A stretch of DNA of 64,000 nucleotides from Heloderma charlesbogerti (GCA_026122225.1 JANEZZ010000986.1:724501-788500), one strand, 5' to 3'. Shown: positions 1-11,285, numbered from the stretch's first letter. Notes: generated by a model from the sequence alone, not told the origin. A program made the numbers and translations.

Positions 1-1078
1 CTGGTTCATTGTGTACAATGTTTATGTGTTCATTTAGGCAATAAAAAGCATTACCCTTACTCTGAATTGGCTTCAAGACTGAATGGTTATATAGCCAAAT
101 CTTATTGACTATGTACAAACCTGCTCAGTCATTCAGATCTTTATCAAAGGCCTTTCTTCAGGTGCCCCCACCTTCAGATATTAGATGCTATTTCTTTTTT
201 CTTCTGAACATATATTTTTAAAAATGTATACACATACAAAGAGTCCCATTTGCCCTTTCCTTCCCTTCCCTCCCCATTGCCCCCAAGGTTCAGCTTTCTT
301 TTGGCACCTCCTCCCTCCTATCATCCCTATACATATGAGAAAAGAAAAAGAAGACCAAAAAAACAAACACAAGCAAACCCCCACACATATCGTCTGTATT
401 GAACATAGTTCATATTCTTTGCTCTTGGCTTAAAACTGAAAAATCACTGAAATGGCTCTCATGTGATTCAAACAGCATCTATTTTAGATACAGCTCCAGG
501 AATCCACCCCAGATTTTCTCAGATGGATCCAGGTTTTTCTACTGCATATATGCAGAGTATTGTGAGGCTGCCTCTTAAACAATTTCCTTGGTCTATCTCT
601 CATAGTTTGAAATGGACTTGTCTCAGGATCACCCTTTTTGCTACTAAAAATGCCTTTGTTAATAATGACCCCTTTCTGGGAGGAATATGGTCTTTCTTGT
701 TGTGGTTTACTAGTTATGAAACACCTTCTCCAACAATGTTCACCTGGTACCACCTTTGGCTTCTGTTTAAACTGAGGTTATTTACCCATGCTTTAAAATA
801 ACTGTGTTTTTGTTTATGCCATTCTTAAGTTCTTCTCCAGCTTTCACTGATCTTATGTTATCCTAATGCTTTTTAATCTTCTTCTTCTTCTTCTTCAACA
901 TCATCATCATCATCTTCATGTTCATCATCTTCTTCTCTTTTAAAAATGTGTATTTTTGTCCTTAATCAGGCTTAATGTGGAAGCCATACTGGGAATATGG
1001 ATAAGTGAGGTACAAATCTCTTAAATAAATAAATATTGTCGTGATATCATCATACTCACTAAATCATCCCAGACTGGC
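1..1078. other. Unassigned AT-rich sequence
   Basis: I see no recognisable gene or complete repeat here. There is a TTC/ATC-rich low-complexity tract at about 877-935. The open frames on both strands around 460-800 lack any recognisable domain and overlap each other on opposite strands, so they are not called as genes. Confidence 0.5.
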
Positions 1079-1091
1079 TGTTATCAGGAAG

Positions 1092-1391
1092 GAAAGGAAA
1101 GGTTCCTACTGTGCAAGCACTGGGTCATTACTGACCCCTAGAGGTATGCTGCTTGTGCTGGCGTTTTCATGGCAGACTGTAGCGGAGTGGTTTGCCATTG
1201 CCTTCCCCCGTCGTGACTACCTTTCCGCCAGCAAGCTGGGTACTCATTTTACCGACCTCAGAAGGATGGAAGGCTGTTGACCTGAGCTGGCTACCCGAGA
1301 CCCGGCTTCCTCTGGGATTGAACTCAGGGCGTGGGGAGAGTTTCAGTTGCAAAACTGCCGCCTACCACTCTGCGCCACTCGAGGCTCTGTG
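1092..1391 (-). mobile_element. tRNA-derived SINE of squamate type
   Basis: Read on the minus strand, the sequence opens with a tRNA-like pol III promoter. An A-box-like GTGGCGCAGAGTGGTAGG lies near 1,362-1,379 and a B-box-like GAGTTCAATCCCAG at 1,312-1,325. These are followed by the conserved SINE body containing CCTTCCATCCTTCTGAGG, GGTAAAATGAGTACCCAG and AATGGCAAACCACTCC, and a tail with GTGCTTGCACAGTAGGAAC. The flanks GTTATCAGGAAG (1,080-1,091) and GTGATCAGGAAG (1,389-1,400) agree at 11 of 12 bases and look like a target-site duplication. The body resembles the conserved part of Sauria-type SINEs, but the exact subfamily is not certain. Confidence 0.8.
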
Positions 1392-1400
1392 ATCAGGAAG

Positions 1401-1899
1401 AAGATCCAATTTAAGGGTGAGGGGAAGCAAGAGTAGGCAATTGGAGAATGAACAGTCAGCAAACCACCATTGAGCAAGATGAGATGAGGAGGCATGTAGT
1501 GACCATTATTCCATCCCCCTCCCACCCTCACTGCCATCAAAAGCACTGCTTTTATGCCACCAAATAAAAAAATGGTCAGTGTTCAGCACAGCCCTACCAA
1601 AGAGTAGGTCATGCTAAACTCACATTCTGTTTTTTGGCAATATGGAAGTCCCATTTTCCTTTTTGAGTTATCATACATTGAAGCGCATTCAGGATTGTGC
1701 TGAGGAAGACCGAGTTGTTCAGGCAAGGCTCAGCTGGAACAGGAAGGCCTCCTCCTGTCTAAGAGGGTCCGGTCACCAGCTTGGGTGAGAGCTATGTCAG
1801 CTCAGGGCCTAAAGACACTTCACAGCCTAGGGTAGATGGTGCAGCCTGTAGTTTGGCGGCTCACAACATGGGCTAGCAGCACATAGACTAAAAGCATGG
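1401..1899. other. Unassigned sequence
   Basis: No gene, terminal inverted repeat or tandem array was recognised. The segment is moderately GC-rich towards its right end, where it grades into a dispersed repeat. Confidence 0.4.
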
Positions 1900-2230
1900 G
1901 TGCCAGCTCATTTCTGGGGGCCAAGTCCAGTACACCTGGGGCTCCAATCTGGCCCTTGGGTGTTCCCCAGATAGCCACAGCCTTTTCCCCGATCACTGAT
2001 CGTTTGGTGGTTTCCCGGCCTTTGCGCAGCTTTTTTCCACTCTGAAAGATGCCTGCCCTCTCCTAATGCTTAATTGCAAGCAGTTTGAGCTTAAAGCTAA
2101 AATACACTGGCTTGTTTGGCTCCATCCCTTTTTATGTTGGCCGCACCCATCTCCAGAAAGTGGCCCCCAACAACTTGGCATGAAATTTGGGCCTTGGGCT
2201 GAAAGAGTTTCAAACCTCTGCTCTAAACAC
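1900..2230 (+). mobile_element. Dispersed MITE-like repeat, copy 1
   Basis: This stretch is similar to 55,640-55,935. Shared blocks in the same order include CCAATCTGGCCCT, AAGCTAAAATA followed by CACTGG or TGCTGG, the run with CACCC then CTCCAGAAAGTGG or CACTGGAATGTGG, and CTTGGGCTGAAAGAG near the right end. Both copies end with a phrase like CTCTGCTCTAAAC or TTCTGCACTCCTGAT, a pattern typical of hAT-type MITEs in amniotes. No target-site duplication could be fixed, so the boundaries are approximate. Confidence 0.5.
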
Positions 2231-3329
2231 CGTCAGTCCGAGCCCTGGCAGTACCTGATAACTCCCAGTGCTGGCACAATACCTTGAATCGGAGCATCGT
2301 CCAAGAGTCGGTGGCTTGCACTGTTGCTTTGTGCCCTGCTACAGATTTACAGGATTGGTTGCTTCAGGCAAAGGTGGCCCATAGATCACAGCTGGGGAGT
2401 CCTCTATGTCCATTTCCATGATTTGAGGGACACGACAATGCTGCGCTCTTGACTTGAGCATAAATTCTATGCCCACAATTTACTAACTCAGCCTGACACA
2501 GAGTCATTCATATGCTGGCTCAGGAAAGGCAAGCCCCAGCCAGTAACAAAATCCTGAAAATAAATCCATTATATTGAGGAGTGATGATTCTTTAGCCTGC
2601 TTTTTTTTTTTTTGCTCAATACATGTAAAGCTCATTAACATTAAGGATTGTTTAGGAACAAACGGGTCACAGGCAAGACCAGAACACAGCCAGCTGCACA
2701 CCCAGCCACTCACCCAAATGCAGAGAGAGAGGCTAGTGCTGATGTTGAAAGAAATTTGGAGCTGTAGGCAGTTAAAGGCAGAGCCAATCCCTCAAGACTG
2801 CCACCGTAAATAAGCATTTTAAAAGAATCTCAGCCTTTTAATGAAGAACAGAGGGGATTTTCAATCAGTAATCAAGAACAGGTCCAGAAATCAGAGATGG
2901 TGAAGCGGTATGCATATTTTGATTTCTCAGACAGAAAATACATTGTTCCTGAGCTACTCTCATAAGTGGGCTCCTGCACAGAAAGTTTAGTGAATCCTGA
3001 AATGGGTTGTGAGTCTCTGAGTATTAAAGGAATTAGAGACAGCATTCTGTATAAGCTGGAGGCACCATGGTGAGAAATGATTACCCACTTAAAAAGTAAC
3101 CACATTAGTTTTCTTTTCTTTTTTAAGGAGCGGGAGAGAAAGGAACAGGAGACACGCACATAAAAATGAGCAGGGTGGAAGGAAAGGATTATTTAAAACA
3201 TCCAACTGTTATAATCATTCCAGACTCATCACAGGACTGCGTGGGCTCTGGAAGAAAGGGGGGAAAGACACTTATCTAATCGTCTGCAAATTACAGTAAG
3301 AAGTACATTAATGAGAGTTAGGGATCCAT
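2231..3329. other. Unassigned sequence
   Basis: I see no gene or recognisable repeat. A short poly-T lies at about 2,602-2,613. Short frames on both strands here carry no known domain. Confidence 0.4.
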
Positions 3330-3550
3330 CTTGGCTAATGAGTCATCAGGACTCTCAAGAGTAAATGAAATTCCATGCCCATGTGGTAAAATGTACTTAG
3401 GTCAGGCCTGAAAGACATTAGAAGTCAGAGAAGATATAAATAAAGAGTTGTTAAGAGTGAAAACTGTAATCAGAGAGGCCCATCGGCTGAAATGCCAGAA
3501 GAGCCATAAAAATGTAAATACCATAACTACAAACCTACGCAGTATGAAAG
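3330..3550 (+). pseudogene. Possible decayed Penelope-type endonuclease fragment
   Basis: In one forward frame from about 3,370 the sequence reads IPCPCGKMYLGQA, a stop, then KTLEVREDIN. This resembles the start of the GIY-YIG endonuclease domain found at the C-terminus of Penelope-like retroelements, which typically has a CPCG..YVG..(T/S)..L..R pattern. The frame continues for about 50 codons after the stop without further clear motifs. No reverse transcriptase lies next to it, so this would be a short, old remnant. It could equally be a chance match. Confidence 0.35.
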
Positions 3551-4239
3551 GAATATAATAAGGTGAGGTTTTTAAAGACAACAGCTATTCAGTGCTGAGA
3601 ATATTGTTGCATTTAAAAAGAAAAGATGAGCTTCGAAACTATGCCTTATATGGCCAGATATTTGGAAAGAAGGGCCTATGTCTGCCTTTCTGCGCCTCTT
3701 GGGGCCTTTCCGTACTATATTATCAATAATGCAATCTGACTGAGAATGTTATTAGTTAGTTTGAGGCATTTCTTTATGATCCCCACCCCACAGAAGTCCC
3801 CAGTGTTAGAAGGCACTGGAATGCGGCCTGTAATATTTTGCCTGCTTATAGAATTAGAGTGTAAAGCTGGAAGAAACCAAAAGGAGCTGGAGTAACAAGA
3901 GTCAAGACAGGACAAATGTTCAGGATAACCAGCACAGGGAATAGGACTACCTCTGCCTGGGTCAGTCATTACCAGCCTACACAAACCATTTGTCTGTAGA
4001 GGTAAAACTTGGGGATGTGTCTTTTGTTTGTGGAGTTTTGTCTGTGATCATTATCTAGTTGCAATCAATCTCTCTCCCATACACTCAGTGTCCCATTTAG
4101 CTATTATAACAAAGAGCCATTGATTGCACCTATTCCCCATGACTATATCTACATACCAGTCACACATCCCATCATGCACATCCATGAACAACATTCACAG
4201 GGAGTCTCATGCTGCCAGCCTCTAAGCTTCAGTGTCATC
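3551..4239. other. Unassigned sequence
   Basis: No gene or repeat family recognised. The 8 bases before the following element, GTGTCATC at 4,232-4,239, are the presumed target of its insertion. Confidence 0.4.
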
Positions 4240-4458
4240 TAGGGATGGCAGAGAATTCCACCACGGACCCCAATGAGGCTGGATTCTTTGGACAGCCTCT
4301 GGAGTCCGTGGCAGAATGTAGCACTTACCTCTGCCTCCCTCCAGAATCCGTCTGAGCTGGCTCCTCCATGTGGCGATCCTGCGTAAATGGCTACATTTAG
4401 GTTAATCTAACATCTTTATGGCCGCAAATGGCATCCAATATGCCATTTGCATCTGGAG
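4240..4458 (+). mobile_element. Left end of a hairpin-tree hAT-like element, interrupted
   Basis: The segment starts TAGGGATGGCAGAGAATTCC, the left terminus of the hairpin-tree family. It continues through the left terminal stem (TTCCACCACGGACC ... GGAGTCCGTGGCAGAA) and a CACTTACCT splice-donor complement. It ends with a divergent B-type hairpin, CGCAAATGGCATCC / ATGCCATTTGCATC, at about 4,424-4,453. A second element starts immediately at 4,459, so this copy is either cut by that insertion or truncated. Its right end was not found. Confidence 0.7.
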
Positions 4459-4845
4459 TAGGGATGTCAGATAATTCCGCCAGGGACCCCCAGAATCCAT
4501 GGCGGAACGGTATCCCCACCACCACCCTGTGGAATCCCCCAGGACGGAGCTTACCTGGCGGCAGATGCGGCGACGGCTCCGGCTGGTCTCCCGGCCGCTG
4601 CTGGATTGCTGCGGCCACAAATGGCGGCCGTTGTAGCAGCCGCCATTTGCATGGCTTCCTTTTGCCGTGATAGGCTATGTAAATACTTATGTAGCCTATC
4701 ACGGCAAAGAGCAGGGGCACAAATGGTGGCCGCTACGCCATTTGCGCCCCTGCTCTTTGCCATAATAGGCTACATAAGTATTTACGTAGCCTATCATGGC
4801 TTGGCAGCCACGCAAATGGCAGCCAGCATAGCCGCCATCTACCTA
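4459..4845 (+). mobile_element. Hairpin-tree hAT-like element, right-truncated
   Basis: This copy starts TAGGGATGTCAGATAATTCC at 4,459. The left terminal stem is followed by a minus-strand splice donor (complement of GCTTACCTGG) near 4,548. Then come alternating hairpins: B-type around 4,617-4,652, A-type at about 4,661-4,708, B-type around 4,720-4,750, A-type at 4,757-4,802, and half of a B-type. The sequence stops matching at about 4,838-4,845 inside that B hairpin, so the right end is lost. The following 100 bases are a CTGCCTC-rich degenerate repeat. Confidence 0.75.
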
Positions 4846-5653
4846 CTAGGTCCCACCAGCTCCACCGGCCTACCTGCCTGTCTCTGCCAGGCTCCTCCAG
4901 CATGCCCGCCTCCGCCAGCCTCTGCCTGCCTCTGCTGACCTCTGCCAACCTGCCTGCCTCTGCCTCCTTGCCCCACCCAGTTGAACCATGATGGATTTAG
5001 TGAGCCTTTCCCAATTTCACTGTTATGCCTGTGTGTATACCTCTTAGACAAGCCTTGCAGGATCAATGACATTGGTCCATGTCCCATGCCTGTGTGGAAT
5101 AGCTGGGCTTGGTGGCTGTGATGCCATGGGCCTCTCACTTATGTCCACCCTGCTGCAGTCATGGGTATATCTCTCTACCAGGGAGCCATGTTCCATCGCC
5201 CTTGCCTCAGTCCCTCAAGGCAACTGTCGTTTTGTGCAATCATTGTGCCTGGCATGGCTGGATCTCTCTTTCCAGAAAGGTGGACAAAAAGTCAGAGGTG
5301 TCTCATGTCCTCAGCATGAGAGTGTGGCACAATCTCCAGTTTCAAGGCTTGATGAGTGATGCACTGTTACTCCATTCCCCCCACCCCCTGGCCTGTTGTG
5401 AATTTTCTTTCTGTATCTGTCTTTCATTTGCTCTTGCTGTTATCCCCAGGGCGGAAGAGCCACAGTCACCCCCCACGGTCGTCCCCGAGAAAGGAATATG
5501 CCCTCTTGGAGGGCTTGACTCAGTTTGTATCTACCTTTCTGGCCACAGGCTGCTCTTCCCTAGAGAATATGCCCTGGTGTTGTCTGGCTTGCATCCCTAG
5601 GCTGATCTTCCCTACACAATATGTCCTAGTGGGCAAGGCATTGCACTTTGGTC
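4846..5653. other. CTGCCTC-rich tract and unassigned sequence
   Basis: From 4,866 to 4,975 the sequence is a degenerate repeat of TGCCTGCCTCTGCC-like units. The rest to 5,653 shows no family I recognise. Two overlapping frames of 97 and 163 codons at 5,066-5,600 have no domain signature and use overlapping reading frames, so they are not called as genes. Confidence 0.4.
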
Positions 5654-5700
<47 letters not shown>

Positions 5701-5702
5701 TC
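5654..5702. repeat. (CTTT)n microsatellite
   Basis: About twelve near-perfect copies of CTTT lie in a row. This tract explains the run of FLSF or KERK residues in frames that cross it. Confidence 0.95.
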
Positions 5703-6019
5703 GTAGATCCTTCATTTCAAAAACCAAGGTAACTACTCTCATGGTCCATGTCTGCTCCCCAGGCAGCTCTTCCCTATAGAAGTGCTCGTTGGCATGTAGG
5801 AGCGGTAGAACCACCACAGGTCCTGACTGGCAGAGTTCCTATGCCTTCCTGTGTCTGTCAAAAGACCACCGAGAGCCTGAGATCAGCGGAGATGATAAAC
5901 TGCATAAACTGGATAATTAATGTGCACTTGCAGAACTCTCTGTTCCTTCAGGTCCCTAGAATCAGGTTTTAATTTAAATTAAAACCAGTTCAAGTTTAAG
6001 CAGAAGCAGTCTGGCCAAG
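5703..6019. other. Unassigned sequence
   Basis: No gene or repeat family was recognised between the microsatellite and the start of the next hAT-like fragment. Confidence 0.35.
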
Positions 6020-6752
6020 AAAACCCCAAAGTTTGAAATATCATAAAATACTTATTTAGTGTGTACTAGAAATAAACAACAGCAGATAGAAGAAAAAAAC
6101 CTCTTCAAGCCTGCCTGCCAGGTAATGTGTGTATTGAGCCATAGAGAGGCTGAGCCAGTGATTCTTCTGAATAAACTTGGTTTGCACTTCAAAGATACCT
6201 GCAGCAGAGATTAGGCATAGTGACCCCCACTTCAACACACTATCTCTTCTTAGTTTGGTTTGACTTTCGGGTAAAAGTCAAATTTCACCTGTGCCTAGCA
6301 CACAAGCCAGTGGACCAAACTGCCTGGACTTTGGGTGGTGCAATGCCCTTGAGGGGGGCTGGGAGGGGCCAAGGTGTCATGCACATGCATGGAAACAGGG
6401 AAAAGTTACAGCTCTTTGCTTTGGGAATTTTTCTGGAAAACATCAAATTTCACCTGCACCTAGCACACAAGCCAGTGAGCCAACCTATCTGAGATTTCGC
6501 AGGTGGCCGCCCCTCCACGGGGGCAGAGAGATCCCCAAATTTCATGTCTGTATCATAAAAACTAAAAAAGTTATGACCGTGCATGTCAATGGGAAAACGC
6601 CCCAAATGGGCGATCCAGATATCCGAATCTCACTTTGGATTCGGATCCGAGTAGGAGTGGAAGGGGTCTGAATCAGTCCAAAGCAGTTAGAGGTTGCTTA
6701 GGAGGATCCAAAGCAGCATCCAAAGCAGATCAGGGGGGCTGTGCACAGCCCT
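6020..6752 (+). mobile_element. Fragment of the larger hAT-like repeat, with internal duplication
   Basis: This segment matches, in order, the non-hairpin parts of the large element at 11,294-15,984. The stretch TTTGCACTTCAAAGATACCT followed by GCAGCAGAGATTAGG at 6,181-6,215 matches 12,571-12,594 plus 13,412-13,430. The repeated phrases TCAAATTTCACCTG, GCACACAAGCCAGT and AAAAGTTA match 13,530-13,860. The segment ends GGCTGTGCACAGCCCTA at 6,752, matching the right terminus at 15,984. Within it, the block beginning CAAATTTCACCTG occurs twice (about 6,279 and 6,439), so the family carries an internal direct duplication of about 160 bases. The left end is not clear. Confidence 0.65.
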
Positions 6753-7058
6753 ACTGAAAACCCAATGAAAACTGAAGTCTACATTTACTCCACATTTTGG
6801 GCTTTCCTTCCAAGTTCCTGTGACTTTGGGGGCAAATTCGCAAAGCCAACTATTTTTTAAATGGATTTACATATTCTGTAATTTAATCATCATTTTCCTC
6901 TCTAAAACCACAGAAAATGCCATACCTATTGTTTTAGGAGTGGTGATAATTTTATGGATATATTGGTTATTGTGAATACTGACATTTATATGTTGCCAAA
7001 TCCAGACAAATGTTGAGAATACCTGAAAATTTAGGAATACAGCTCTGAATTTTGGTAG

Positions 7059-7536
7059 TAGGGATGGGAGAGTCTGTCAGTTTCACTTTGTCCCACATCT
7101 AAATTTTTAAAAACTAATTTTTTCTCTCCCAAATATGAACAACGTTGCAAATCTTGGTAAATTTGTATTAAAGCACAAACCAAAACAAAATTCTCACCCA
7201 TCTGCACCAGCCAAATTCAAATGGTATAGCTATTCCCAGCATGGAGAGGACCATGCTGTACCTTCCTGCCATATATCTGTTAAAGATGAGGAGCTTGTCA
7301 GAAAAAAAGTTGGCAACCCTAATTCACCACGAACATTGTTGAACAGGGATTCAAACCCAGACTTTTAAGAACAAAACACTCAAAGCCCTGAGACTGGATG
7401 AACAAATCTGTCAGCTGTGGTTCCTCTCAGATTTGAACTATTTTAATCTCAAGTTCTTTCCAACCCAAATGTGGGGTATTTCGTGAATTTTGGTAAATTC
7501 ATATCAGAAATGAATCAAAATTATCACATATGCCCA
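7059..7536 (+). mobile_element. hAT-like MITE, different family
   Basis: The left end is TAGGGATGGGAGAGTCTGTC and the right end is a decayed CATATGCCCA. The flanks TTTGGTAG (7,051-7,058) and GTTGGTAG (7,537-7,544) agree at 7 of 8 bases, fitting a hAT target-site duplication. The interior has no A- or B-type hairpins, so it is not a hairpin-tree copy. A 77-codon frame inside has no recognisable domain. Confidence 0.55.
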
Positions 7537-7676
7537 GTTGGTAGTCACTACGTGTGATTGCCAGCATTCACTGCTGTACATTGAAAAGTGGGAAAAGATA
7601 TATCTCTGTAACCCATGTAAGGGATGAGCCTCCCACCTGCAACCCAATGGAGCCTTCCTTCCAAAGGGGGTGAAGA

Positions 7677-7756
7677 TTCTGAGGAAGAAGGAGGAGGACG
7701 TGGAGGTGGAGGAAGAGGAGGAGGGGTGGAAGAGGAGGAGGAGGAGGAGAAGGTTT
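7677..7756. repeat. Purine-rich GGA/GAGGAA tract
   Basis: This is a run of degenerate GAGGAAGAGGAGG-like units on the plus strand, a low-complexity polypurine tract. Confidence 0.85.
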
Positions 7757-7836
7757 AGAGACAGTTTAGGGAGAGAGTGAAAAAATTAAAGGAAATGTTA
7801 TGCTGACTGAGGATTAAGACTGTATATGTTCATCAG

Positions 7837-8408
7837 TGGGGATGTATGAATCCCTTACCTGGCTCCATGCAGGGGCATCCGCGGTGGGGGGGAGGCTCCG
7901 TCCCTCTCCCCGGAATCCTCCCTGGCTGGCTCTGCTCTGCAGTGGCTCCACGGAGCCACCGGCCGGGGCTGTCCGCAGCCGGCGTTCTGGCCACGGATGG
8001 GCTGCTGCGGCCACAAATGGCAGCCAATGTAGTGGCCGCCATTTGCATCCTTGCAAGCAGCCATGATAGGCTACGTAAGTATTTACATAGCCTATCATGG
8101 CAAAGAGCAGGGACGCAAATGGCATAGCGGCCGCCATTTGCGTCCCTGCTCTTTGCCGTGATAGGCTAACGTAAATACTTACATAGCCTATCAGGGCTGC
8201 AAGGGCGCAAATGGCGGCCACAGCAGCCTGGCCCCGGCCAGCCAGGAGACCAGCTGCCACCGCCGGAGCCACCCCAGGTAAGTTCCGTCACGGGAGGATT
8301 GCATGGGGGGGCGGGGGGGGGAGTCCGTTCCGCCATGGATTCCGGGGGTCCGGATTCTTTAGAATCTGGCCTCACTGGAATCCGTGGTGGAATTCTCTGA
8401 CATCCCTA
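7837..8408 (-). mobile_element. Hairpin-tree hAT-like element, minus orientation
   Basis: The copy is complete but inverted relative to most others. It starts TGGGGATGTATGAATCCC (right terminus, reversed) and ends GGTGGAATTCTCTGACATCCC plus TA. TTCATCAG flanks it exactly at 7,829-7,836 and 8,409-8,416, a perfect 8-bp target-site duplication. Inside are a B hairpin near 8,003-8,050, an A hairpin at 8,057-8,105, a B hairpin at 8,108-8,150 that forms the centre of symmetry at about 8,130, and a second A hairpin at about 8,150-8,197. A CAG/GTAAGT donor reads outward near 8,275. At 572 bp it is the shortest complete copy. Confidence 0.88.
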
Positions 8409-8416
8409 TTCATCAG

Positions 8417-9625
8417 CCATTCTTGTTTTCAATAATTATGTATATGTTTTTATAAGTATATCTTGAGTATACCTAATACCTGCTGGGCTATTGAAGATAA
8501 GGAAGAAAAAGAAAACCTAGACAGTTGATCCCCATCAATAAGAGACAGCTGGTAAGGGTTCCTGGACTATATTACCCTTACATCTATTTCTGGAAATGTA
8601 TAACATTAATCTGGGATTGTAAACATTCACGTATGAATATCAAGATTCACCAGATTTTTTGACATTTTCACTCCAATGATATATTATAGATACCCATTAT
8701 AGATTGATTGATAACTGCCTTTTAGAATATAGCAATCACACAAGGTGGCATACAGAATAAAAATAAAATTCGTGGGGAGGGCAATCCTGTGGCCATTAGA
8801 CACCATCTAGTGGGCTATCGGATTTTTTGGTTTACTGGGTCCGAGCTTGTAGACAGCGTTCTGAGCTCAGAGCCAGGAAATCACACTCCTTGCCCCCTCC
8901 CCCTCATAGCCTGTGGGGGAGAACTGCAGTGGCTGCCTTTCCATGTTTGTAAAATGGAGCGCGGAGAGTTTGAAAATGGGGCATTCCTGGGGACAGAGGG
9001 GGGAGGAGACTGTGGAAGCCCCTTTATATTGCTTCCCAGGGGGTCCCCAGGCCCATTCCTGCCCCCTTTCTGAAGCCCAGGCTAGACGTGCAAAATCGCA
9101 CATCTAGCTGAGAATGCACGGCAGGCAAAGTGGAGTCAAGAGGTTCCCTTCTGTGCTCTGCCCAACCTGCATTGGCCAGGCATCAACCTCTGACTTTGGA
9201 GACTGATGTCTATCTTGATAGCATTGCACCCTAAATATATAAAATTATAATGCACTGATAGCAGGTTTATAAAACCAGGTCTTTACGGTGCCATTAAGAG
9301 GTCCATAAGACATATTACATCTTTTAGGGAAAGGCAGCCTACAGATATGTTTTTAAGGCCTGTTTGAAGGCTTGCACTGTAGAGGCCATGTGTAGTTCAG
9401 TTGTAAGAGCATTTAAGAGGGGAAAAAATACTTTACAGCTTGTTTTCCATTCTTTAATCAGCATTAGTTCTATCTGGTGGAGTCTTCTTCCACCTGTTGT
9501 ATGTAAAAAGCCCACAACACGTCAATGTCATTGCATTACTTCTAAGGTATCTTATTTTACAGGGAAGACTCCTCTGTTTGAAGGGGCTCTCTGTCTGAAG
9601 GGCTGTTCACTCCAAGTCTGGTTGA
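8417..9625. other. Unassigned sequence with an L2-like tail scrap
   Basis: No gene was recognised. The phrase CAAGGTGGCATACAGAATAAAA at about 8,740-8,762 resembles the 3' tail of L2-type LINEs or their SINE partners. The stretch 8,770-9,120 resembles the GCAATCCTATGG-type dispersed repeats also seen at 12,090 and 34,902, but no boundaries could be placed. Confidence 0.35.
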
Positions 9626-9626
9626 A

Positions 9627-9671
<45 letters not shown>
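9626..9671. repeat. (ATCT)n microsatellite
   Basis: About eleven copies of the tetranucleotide ATCT lie in a row, followed by a short CA run at 9,684-9,695. Confidence 0.95.
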
Positions 9672-9806
9672 GTATCTGTTCATACACACACACACGCATG
9701 CAAGCAGGGAGATCAGGGGCCTTGAAGTTGCCCATCTACAATTAGCAGCAGGCTGAGCAGGCACACAGGTCATCTGGTCACAGACTTCCTGATATGGTGA
9801 AAGAGC

Positions 9807-9928
9807 GGCTGACTCTACACATAGCAGTTATACCGTTATCATAACTATTGGTGTTCATTGGTGTGATGTGTACTAATAGTTACGATAACGGTATGATAAC
9901 GGTATAACTGCAATGTGTAGATTCAGCC
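9807..9928. mobile_element. Short palindromic MITE
   Basis: The ends GGCTGACTCTACACA and TGTGTAGATTCAGCC are inverted repeats that agree at 14 of 15 bases. The interior is also inverted: CAGTTATACCGTTATC on the left is answered by GATAACGGTATAACTG on the right. The ends resemble those of the Harbinger-like MITE at 55,954-56,187. No matching TAA or TTA duplication is visible at the edges, so the superfamily is a guess. Confidence 0.65.
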
Positions 9929-11285
9929 ATACTGTATTTCTTTATAAACTACAGTAATTGTTTCCAAATTTGCTACACATATACATTAGGATATGCAAAC
10001 TTGATACAAATCTATGTCATTGTTTATCCTCTTTTGGGGGTGATGCCATTCCTCTTTTTTGGCAATGCAGAAGTGGCTACCCCTATTTATTTCTGGCTTT
10101 TCCAGCAAACCTTTTTGCTACCATGAATCTCCTCAGCATCTGGAGAACATTGCCTTAGGCTTTCTTTAGTACTTGTTGCAGCTACTGAGAAATGGTACTA
10201 TTGGGGATGTATTACGACTATTCCTAAAAGTATTATCAGGGTTCATTCAAATTCCAACACATTTTCCCCTGGTCTTGGCCTTTAAAACTCTTTTTGCTGC
10301 ACAATCTCATGCTATGCAGTAGACAATGGTATTTGGCATTTTCTGAAAAGGAAGCACCATCTTTTTAGAGCTCTTCCAGTCTCCCAATTCTAAAAACAAG
10401 ACAAGCAGTGGCAGAGGGTGTGGGGATCTTACAATAACAAAATTACTTTGTATCAAAAGTGGTCAACAGTGCTTGTATTTGGTGTTTATTGTGAAATGTC
10501 AGTGGGTTTTTTTAAATTCTTTCTACGGCTCAGGCATGTTGTTCTAAATGGCCTCTTTTGGCCATATCACATTTCAGGTTTTGTATATCTGTGTGTGTGT
10601 GTGTGCACGCATAAGAGAGTGATGGTAATTTCTGCTGTTTCCCATCATTGTCTCGATGTTCCTCCTCTCTTCTCTCACCACCCCCTGGCCTCCATCCCAG
10701 AATTCAGTCATTCCAACTCTCTTCATCTTTTTTTTTTAATGAACTATTAATTGTAAGACAAAGGAAAATGGGGCAATTTTATTATAAAAGACATTTTTAA
10801 ACCTTGGAAAATAGGTCAGTTTATGTGCCATATGTTGTGGGCATATTGTTCAGTTATACTACCATTAGAAAGAGTTCTCAGGAGTGTAAATTCCATGTGA
10901 TTTCGCAGCTGCTATGTTAACTAACTAGTAGGTTTCTGTAGCTATGTACAATGTGGTCGAATAATCCCAGTCCAGATTCATTTGTTCAAGTTCAGGCTGC
11001 CAAAGCATCGTGCTGTGTTGCCAACTTTTTATACTTACCATGCTAAACAAGTTTGCACACCGTGGTCTATTCCTTGGGGTACATCTGTTCTTAGAAGCAT
11101 AGTCAGTCAATAAATAAAGACCAGGAATACATGGTGGAGTTTCTCATGCATGACACTGAAGGATACTATGGGAAGGTTTTGTTCTGGCAGCTGTCCAATA
11201 TACTGCTTTTATATACGACTGAACAACAACAAATCTAGATTTTTGACTCCAGATAAATTCATTTTGCCCTGTATAAGGAGTGAAT
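9929..11285. other. Unassigned sequence
   Basis: I see no gene or clear repeat. A short GT run lies at 10,589-10,605. The frame of 110 codons at 10,418-10,750 crosses this run and low-complexity sequence and shows no domain. Confidence 0.4.

Noticed and set aside
463..801. Frame of 112 codons
   Set aside because: No domain is recognisable, and the same stretch has an 89-codon frame on the other strand.
1312..1379. tRNA gene on the minus strand
   Set aside because: A and B boxes are present, but the cloverleaf is degenerate and a SINE body and tail follow. This is a tRNA-derived SINE head.
5109..5600. Frame of 163 codons
   Set aside because: It overlaps another frame of similar length, has no recognisable domain or splice context, and lies in unassigned repeat-rich sequence.
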